A DNA stretch of 64,000 nucleotides from Cycas panzhihuaensis. Lineage: Eukaryota > Cycadophyta. Positions 58,507 through 64,000 of this stretch are shown piece after piece. The stretch is from assembly GCA_023213395.1 (NCBI GenBank), contig CM041465.1, positions 12,214,001 to 12,278,000 of the forward strand. The letters run 5' to 3'. Positions within the stretch are counted from its first letter, which is position 1; every line of letters starts with the position of its first letter. Both the position numbers and the translations under genes were made by a program. The notes beneath the pieces were generated by a model. The model ran no database searches, was not told the DNA's origin, and worked only from the letters and a program-made list of their open reading frames with translations.

Positions 58507-59239
58507 CTAAATCTAGTCTCGCCACGACCATCTCATCTCCTTGGTCCTAATGACTATCTCCTCATCTCAATCCAATGGCCTGGTCTCCCTTCGTGTACCT
58601 CTGAAGTTGGGCAATGCTCTGCTACATAAGGAAAAGGGCTCCATATCGATCGTGAGCCCGTGAAAATGAATCCCATTTTTGCCAGGTTTTCTTTATATAG
58701 GCGGGGGCCCTAACAAGCACCTCCTCCTTTTTTCCTGTAGTGACAACCCTTGGGACCATCTCTCTCTCCTTGTTAGCTTTTCCTTTTGGGCCCATCTCTC
58801 ATTATGCCTCTATTGCCATCATTTCTTCTCACCCTTTAGGTATATTTATGGCATCCCCTTCAGTCTTGCGAGGCCCCTTCTATCTCAATTTTTGTACCAT
58901 CTCCAAATATACCCATGTTTATACTCATTTGGCCCATTTCGTTGTCCTGAACCTAATTTCGCTACCTGTTTGTGCCTGTGGGGATCCCAAAGGAAGTGCC
59001 CTCCCCATCTGGGACCACACCTCACTTCCTTTAGCGACCTTTGGGACCCTAAAGGGGTCTTTTTACTGTCGTCTCCTTCCCATCCACCAGGTTAGTCCCC
59101 TCATCCCTAAGTAGCCTCATCCTTGGGTCCTCGTACCCTTTATGGCCTCTATCAATAGCCACTTAAGTCCCTCATGACTATTTCACCCCGTTGAGTCCTT
59201 TTTTCACTTATTGACCCTGTCAACACTCTTTTTTCTCAT
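58507..59239 (+). other. Tat2 internal sequence, no domain recognised
   Basis: CT-rich plus-strand sequence with overlapping frames of 124 and 138 codons (58679-59114). They are hydrophobic or Pro-rich and match no family I know. It is probably decayed pol or linker of Tat2 upstream of its RNase H. Confidence 0.4.
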
Positions 59240-59780
59240 TCACCCTATCGAGATCTCTATTCCTTCTACCATGATATTACTCATCTTCACCAATGGTGGA
59301 AGCTGCGATAACCTAGGCCCTTCTACTACTGTGTGGATCCTCATAACCCCTCTAGGTATGACTACATACGTTCCAGAGTCTTCCTCCCTAAAGCCACCAA
59401 TAATGAAGCTGAATACATAGCTATTATTGAGGCTCTTACCAATGCACCCCACTTCCATCATGGACATATCATCCTCCTTTGTAACTCTCAAGTTATGGTG
59501 TCCCATCTCACCTAGGTCTACCAGGTTCCTTACCCATGCCTGAGGACCTTTGCCTTGACTGCTAGGTCTCTTTTGGCATGTTCATCTTCCATTGATATTT
59601 GACACATCCCTCAGGATTATAATGCTGAGGCAGACAATCTTATTTGTCTTATCCTTAAGCATCGCCTCCCTATCCTTGGTGACCTCCCTTGATAAACTTG
59701 TTTGGATGCCCATGCACCCAAGTCTCGGGTCATCCCTTCCTTTATGTTATGATCTGTTTGCACCTCCAAAAGTCAGCTAC
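59240..59780 (+). pseudogene. Tat2 second (archaeal-type) RNase H, catalytic residues lost
   Basis: Reads LLIFTNGGSCDN (about 59273-59310; normally FTDGGS), then NNEAEYIAIIEALTNA (59400-59448), LLCNSQVMVSHL (normally DSQ) and HIPQDYNAEADNLI (about 59607-59645). This is the layout of the additional RNase H found in Tat-lineage elements: (F)DGS ... NNEAEY ... GDSxLV ... HIPRxxNxxAD. Two of the four catalytic acids are changed from Asp to Asn, which fits G-to-A decay. The domain sits about 350 bp before the 3' LTR. No integrase follows it. Confidence 0.78.
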
Positions 59781-60120
59781 TAATGAGGTTAAACTATAGC
59801 AACCACCATGTTTGCTTTCTTTACCCTATCATCTATGCTACTTTTGGTACAAAACCTTTGTTACTGTAGCTCTCCCATGTACATAATTTTCACAGCATTT
59901 GTTTGACTATAGTCATGATTACTACCATTAGTTGCTTCACATCCATGTGATGGGGGGTATCTCCCCTTATCTCTTTCACTTGTCTATACACCCGCGTGTT
60001 CTGCCATGGCACTCGCCACCACCCTTGGGCCTCATTTTGGTTGTTTGCACTTGTGTTACTAACATTTTGTTGCTAGCATTCACCATCATATTGCACTTTC
60101 AAGCGGCAAGGCTCTATTGC

Positions 60121-60131
60121 CAAGGGAGAAG
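60121..60131 (+). promoter_or_regulatory. Tat2 polypurine tract
   Basis: CAAGGGAGAAG immediately before TGTTTCTTGG of the 3' LTR. Confidence 0.75.
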
Positions 60132-62919
60132 TGTTTCTTGGCTACTGGGAATGGGCATGGACATGTCAACCCAGGTAAGTATAGGTATGCTTCTATCCCT
60201 TGCCTTTATCATTTCAAGGAAAGGTAATCGAAGCATTTCTTTTGTATTGCATGATTGATTGGTTCATTCGAGTGATCATCCTACCTCTGCTGCTTGATCA
60301 TGCTACATGATATTATCCTAGCCTATGATGATTTAGGGTTATGAATCCCATGGTACTCCATAACCCTCCTCCATATCTCTATGCTGTCCCAAGTACTAAT
60401 CAGCCCCTGTGACCTAATCACCATTCCATTGACATGCCTCAACCTCTAGCACCTCACCTAGGTATGGTTGGTGTTTCCTCATTTATTTACCAACTTCTTG
60501 GGAACTTCTTGCCCTTGGTACTTCACCCAGCACATGTCTCTTTCGTCCCATGACTGTCTCTTGCTAACTGGATAGAGTGTCATGCCCCCTTAGACCTAAG
60601 GTACGTGCCTTATAGGCTTCCAACCTCATCTTTCTTTAATTTTTGCCTATGTTATTGCTGCACCGTGATAAAGATTGTGGTACCACCGTAAACTTTGCGA
60701 CACTGCAAAGTTTACTATAGGGTGACTGTAATACATTATTCTTTTAAATCTGCCATTACAAATTTTACATTTATTACAAATTTCCCACGTGATAGAAATG
60801 TATTCCTAGCCTAAGTCAAACCCCAACTGCTCGATTGAGTTAGGGTTAGGTTTAAAACCCAAAAAGACCCTCATTTCTGGTCTCTTCCACTCTAAAAAAA
60901 ACTCTCACTCTCACTCATTCTTCATAGCTCCCTATAGAAGCACCCTGTAACACTTGGCATACCAACTCTCTAGCTTGAGATCATCCCTCTGCAACTCCAA
61001 ATCCATAGCAATAGGCCTGAAATAAGGCTACCTCAAGGAAAGATATGCTCCAAGCTCACCTCCAAGCATAACTATCATACTTGTCTTTAGATCTTGTAGC
61101 CTCCATAGGGTTTCACCTGCAAACCTTGCAGGGTTGCCCTTATTCCCTATTCTCTTAGGTAGATCTACTCCTAATATACCCATAGTAGGTATTCCTTCCC
61201 CTTTATTTCACTTTGCTCCTTTTAGATTGTTGAAAAGTGGTTTGAATGCCCTATAACACCCCCATCTCTTAGTTTTCATATTGCACATAAGAGGAAAATG
61301 CTCCTCTTTTCTTTCCTAGCCATCATTCCTTCTAACTCTTCCCTAATTTTTCCAAGGAGGCAATGAGGAAGAGGTCTCAAAAGGGTGAGTGAAAGGAGCC
61401 AAGGTAGGTTCCATAACCCAACTAGCCTTCTCCTCAAGGGCAGCCCCCTTCTCCCCTTTCATCTTTCTCCTCTGTTATTCCCTTGGGTCGCCAAAGAGCT
61501 TCTGGAAGAGAGGTCACTACTGGTAGCAACATACACAGCCTATTACTATGCTTACTCTAAGCTTTACGAGCCTTACATGGGCAAGAATTATAGCCCCTAG
61601 TCAAACCCTACCTATCTTTGGGTGTTATATTAGTTAGAGGTCACAAAAGTTGCACATCATAACTTTTGCAACATTAGCGGTATTTATAACTTTGTTGCAA
61701 CCTGTCACCCATACGTTGAGCCTTGGTTATATTTATGCTTGGGTAGTGTAGAGGTTTGGGATCTTGGAAGGTTATCCATTCCGAGGCCAACCACCCCATA
61801 TTTTCCTTCTCATCTTTCTTGCATAAAGAGAACCTAAAGATTATGTTTTTTTTTAATGCAAAAGTCTATTTTGGTTAAGGAAACTTGCTCTGTTTTATTT
61901 TATATATTTTATATACACATGCATTTTGTACCCTAGTAGCCCCGTGGGAGAGGGCAAACATTATTTGATTGTAGGTTTCCTTTTTGCTGTGTGTGGAGAA
62001 GGAGAAAGACGCTTCCATCCAGGTATGCCCTTGTCTTCCTTCTTAGTATTTCATTTTTAAGTCTTTTGCATAATTTTCTCTTTGCTTTTTCCTTTCTGTT
62101 TTTGCATTTCAATTTGGGGGAAGGTAAGGAAGCCCTCCTACCCTCATCCGCCAATATCACCACATCATGCCATCTGCATTCAAGGATAGTAAGAGGAAGG
62201 TGAAAGTGACAAAGGGAGAAACACTCCTCTGATCGCACGGCTCTCCAGGTATGCCACGTACTCTCTTTTTGCTACTCGCTCTCTTGCTTAAGTTTGTTTA
62301 CCTATATGCATAATACATAAAAGGAAAAGAGGAAAAGAGAACTTGCATACGTCACTTGCACATACTTAATTTGCTCATCCATTCAGGAAAGTGCATTAAG
62401 TAGAAGCCATCTTCATTTGTATTCTTATTTGTTGCATGTGCTTCCACCTAGGTTAGCATCCCTTGCATGTGACTTACGACCTTACAACTAGTTCCCTACT
62501 TTCTTGCATTTGAAAATAAAGGAGAGTGAGGACATTGTACTAGTGAGTAAATAAGTGTGATTTCATTTGTGTTACCCTTTCTTTTCTTTTTAAGGATTCC
62601 CCTTTGTCCTATGCGAGGAGCCATTCCCTCGCTTTACTTCACCTCCCTCCTTCATCCATCCAAGGGCATGAGGGCCTATCCCTTGAGGTTACTCAAGAAA
62701 CTGAGGATACCCCTCATTTATTCTGCCATCCAAACTAAAGTTGAGTTGCCCAGAAGAGAGTTGTGTGCCATTTGCAGGTCCTGAACCTGTGTCTCGATAT
62801 GTGGATGCCCTTTGCGGGTGATCTCCTCCACTTACTGAGTTGATCTTTGTTTTTGAGACCCTTTGTTGATTGACCAAACCGTAACCAAGCATGGTTACCA
62901 CCCCATAGGTGCGATTCTA
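60132..62919 (+). repeat. Tat2 3' LTR, 2788 bp
   Basis: Collinear with 42210-44974. Starts TGTTTCTTGG, ends GATTCTA (CA changed to TA) and is followed by the GGTGT target copy. Contains CAGGTAAGT at 60172-60180. Confidence 0.95.
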
Positions 62920-62924
62920 GGTGT

Positions 62925-63468
62925 CGAGTGGGAGCTTGAGGACATAGGTGACTTGATTGATCCTTTAAAGTACTTTATATCGATCATAGTAGTAAGGGAT
63001 AAGCTTGTGATTTTTATTCTTGTGGAGTGATTACTAGTTGTATAATTTAAGTCAAAGGGGCACCATATCATCTATTACAATCTTTTGATCAAAATAGTGG
63101 TAATTAGCTAGTTGTTTTATGTAATTTTTAGTTGAAGCTAAGTTTTATTTAAATATATGTAAAATGTAATCCATGTCTTATAATTTTTTTTTGAATAACC
63201 ATTGTTTAGAGATTAGTTATAAGGGTATTATGGGAAGGTAGGGGATAACTATATAGAACCATAAATGGGGACATGCTAATGGCAAAGTGGTGGGAGGAGT
63301 TATAATAGTACTCATCAAGAATAAACTAGTAGGACCATTTACTCTAGTGTTTTAAGGTGAAGAAACATATGTATGTTTCTATAGTTTTATTGAGAACCTT
63401 AGATTATTAATCAATTTGAGGATGATAGACTAAGCTCATGTTGAATGAGGTGCCTAAGGTATGAATAA
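62925..63468 (-). pseudogene. Chromovirus A integrase core and GPY module
   Basis: The minus strand reads LGTSFNMSLVYHPQID (about 63405-63455), VLNKTIETYICFF, SPFMVLYSYPLP near 63235, IVIDDMV near 63070, SLHKNKNHKLIPYYYD, RYKVL and INQVTYVLKLPLDT (about 62925-62970). These follow the gypsy integrase order (STAYHPQTDGQ ... MTPFxALYGxxPP ... VGDMV ... KLxxxYYGPyxVlexIGxVAYxLxLP). The frame continues at 42204 once Tat2 is removed. It is cut at 63468 by the LTR of chromovirus B. Confidence 0.85.
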
Positions 63469-63825
63469 TGTCTTTATAGATTCACATACATATAGAGAAA
63501 TAATAATAGAAAATGTAGAGCAAGTACAATGCCTTTATTGATATTTAAAACTAAATACATAGATGGAGTATCAAAGTACAATTCTCTTAAGGAAATATAA
63601 TTATACAACACCCTTGTTCTACAATCTACAACCCTTAAATAGATTAAAAAGGGTCTTTTCTATGTAATCATATTGATAGGTCAAAGAACCTTTCATTTCA
63701 TTGGTGGACATAACATGGATATAACATGCCATACATAAAATTTAATAACTAACAGTTAACCACTTAGTACCTTAGTTATATGTGCTAGTACTACACTTCT
63801 ATTGATAGCATATGGTTGTGTAATA
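63469..63825 (-). repeat. 3' LTR of chromovirus B, 357 bp
   Basis: Plus-strand start TGTCTTTATAG and end GTGTAATA before GGTCCCC. Comparable to 57195-57535 (AATAGAAAATG; TTTAAAAAGGGTCTT-type block). The left edge is inferred from where the integrase text stops. Confidence 0.6.
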
Positions 63826-63837
63826 GGTCCCCTCCTA

Positions 63838-64000
63838 TAAGATATTGGATACTCAAAGAGAAGGAGATGTAGATACTACTTGACGAAATCTAATTTCCAT
63901 GTTACCTCATTAGGTTTACAACTAACTTGCTATACCAAATACTCAAAGCTTATCTAGCTTCGAAGTTGGCATTATCTATTGGTGAAGATATATTATGGAG
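63838..64000 (-). pseudogene. Chromodomain of chromovirus B
   Basis: The minus strand reads EYLV-QVSCKPNEVTWKLDF then YLHLLLFEYPIS (about 63840-63940), aligning with the chromodomain at 41.94-42.03 kb (EYLV-WASCDLEEVMWES). Stops at the Lys and Gln positions mark decay. Confidence 0.68.

Larger units (their letters stand above)
42210..62919 (+). mobile_element. Tat-type Ty3/gypsy retrotransposon (Tat2), 20.7 kb with inner insertions
   Basis: LTRs of 2765 and 2788 bp, a Tat-like primer site, gag, protease, the start of RT, a terminal RNase H and a polypurine tract. The flanks carry a near-perfect 5-bp target duplication (AGTGT at 42205-42209, GGTGT at 62920-62924). The interrupted integrase of chromovirus A reads on across the removed element. 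The interior from 49314 to about 59000 is mostly later insertions, and the RT palm and integrase of Tat2 are missing. In the first 130 bp compared by eye the LTRs differ at about one site in 13, mostly transitions. Confidence 0.9.
63469..64000 (-). mobile_element. Chromovirus B, 3' end only
   Basis: A minus-strand element with its 3' LTR at 63469-63825, a polypurine tract (plus GGTCCCCTCC, 63826-63836) and a chromodomain, running off the right edge. It interrupts the integrase of chromovirus A. Its LTR shares blocks with the LTRs at 41531 and 57195, so all three belong to one broad family. Confidence 0.7.

Noticed and set aside
58679-59114. Overlapping plus-strand frames of 138 and 124 codons
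   Set aside because: CT-rich, low-complexity translation with no recognisable motif and no conserved start. Treated as decayed Tat2 sequence.
42205-62924. Whole 42-63 kb block as one intact giant Ogre element
   Set aside because: The interior contains a separate gypsy element, an antisense PMD remnant and a deleted chromovirus with its own target duplication, so the 20.7 kb is a nest and not one element.

Overview
This is nuclear DNA from a land plant with a large, repeat-rich genome. It carries Ty3/gypsy elements with chromodomains, Tat-type gypsy elements with a second RNase H, Ty1/copia elements primed by initiator tRNA-Met, and a plant L1-type LINE with its own RNase H and zf-RVT domains. 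The persistence of many old, heavily mutated insertions would suit a gymnosperm or another giant-genome plant, but the sequence does not prove this. I found no intact host gene, no tRNA or rRNA gene and no CRISPR. The only host-like coding sequence is a fragment of a G-type lectin receptor kinase inside a retroelement.

Layout. (1) 1-7056, minus: the 5' half of a Tat-type gypsy element (Tat1), cut by the left window edge and inserted in a copia gag. (2) 7057-15640: an old minus-strand copia element interrupted by a complete gag-only LTR element, 8408-14023 (target duplication TTAGA). (3) 15640-18357: an older minus-strand gypsy gag remnant, AT-rich DNA and two microsatellites. (4) 18358-25240: a decayed plus-strand gypsy element that holds a minus-strand chromovirus fragment at 23.9-24.5 kb. 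(5) 26423-37798: a minus-strand LINE with 17-bp target duplications, split by a Ty1/copia element at 28402-35938 (duplication CCTTT). (6) 38324-41481: a second gag-only LTR element (duplication TATCT). (7) 41531-63468: a minus-strand chromovirus (A) whose integrase is split by a 20.7-kb Tat-type element, Tat2 (42210-62919). (8) Inside Tat2: a gypsy element without a right LTR (49314 to about 54690), an antisense plant-mobile-domain-like remnant (55.4-56.8 kb) and a 1.3-kb internally deleted chromovirus (57195-58506, duplication CTAAA). (9) 63469-64000: a further minus-strand chromovirus (B), inserted in the integrase of chromovirus A.

Reading through the junctions gives relative ages. Chromovirus A came before Tat2, which came before its inner insertions. 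The LINE came before the copia element. Every coding region is broken. Many lesions are CAA to TAA, CAG to TAG, TGG to TAG, CGA to TGA or Asp to Asn, the pattern expected from long-term cytosine methylation and deamination. No element in the window looks able to move on its own. The copia element at 28.4-35.9 kb is the least damaged.
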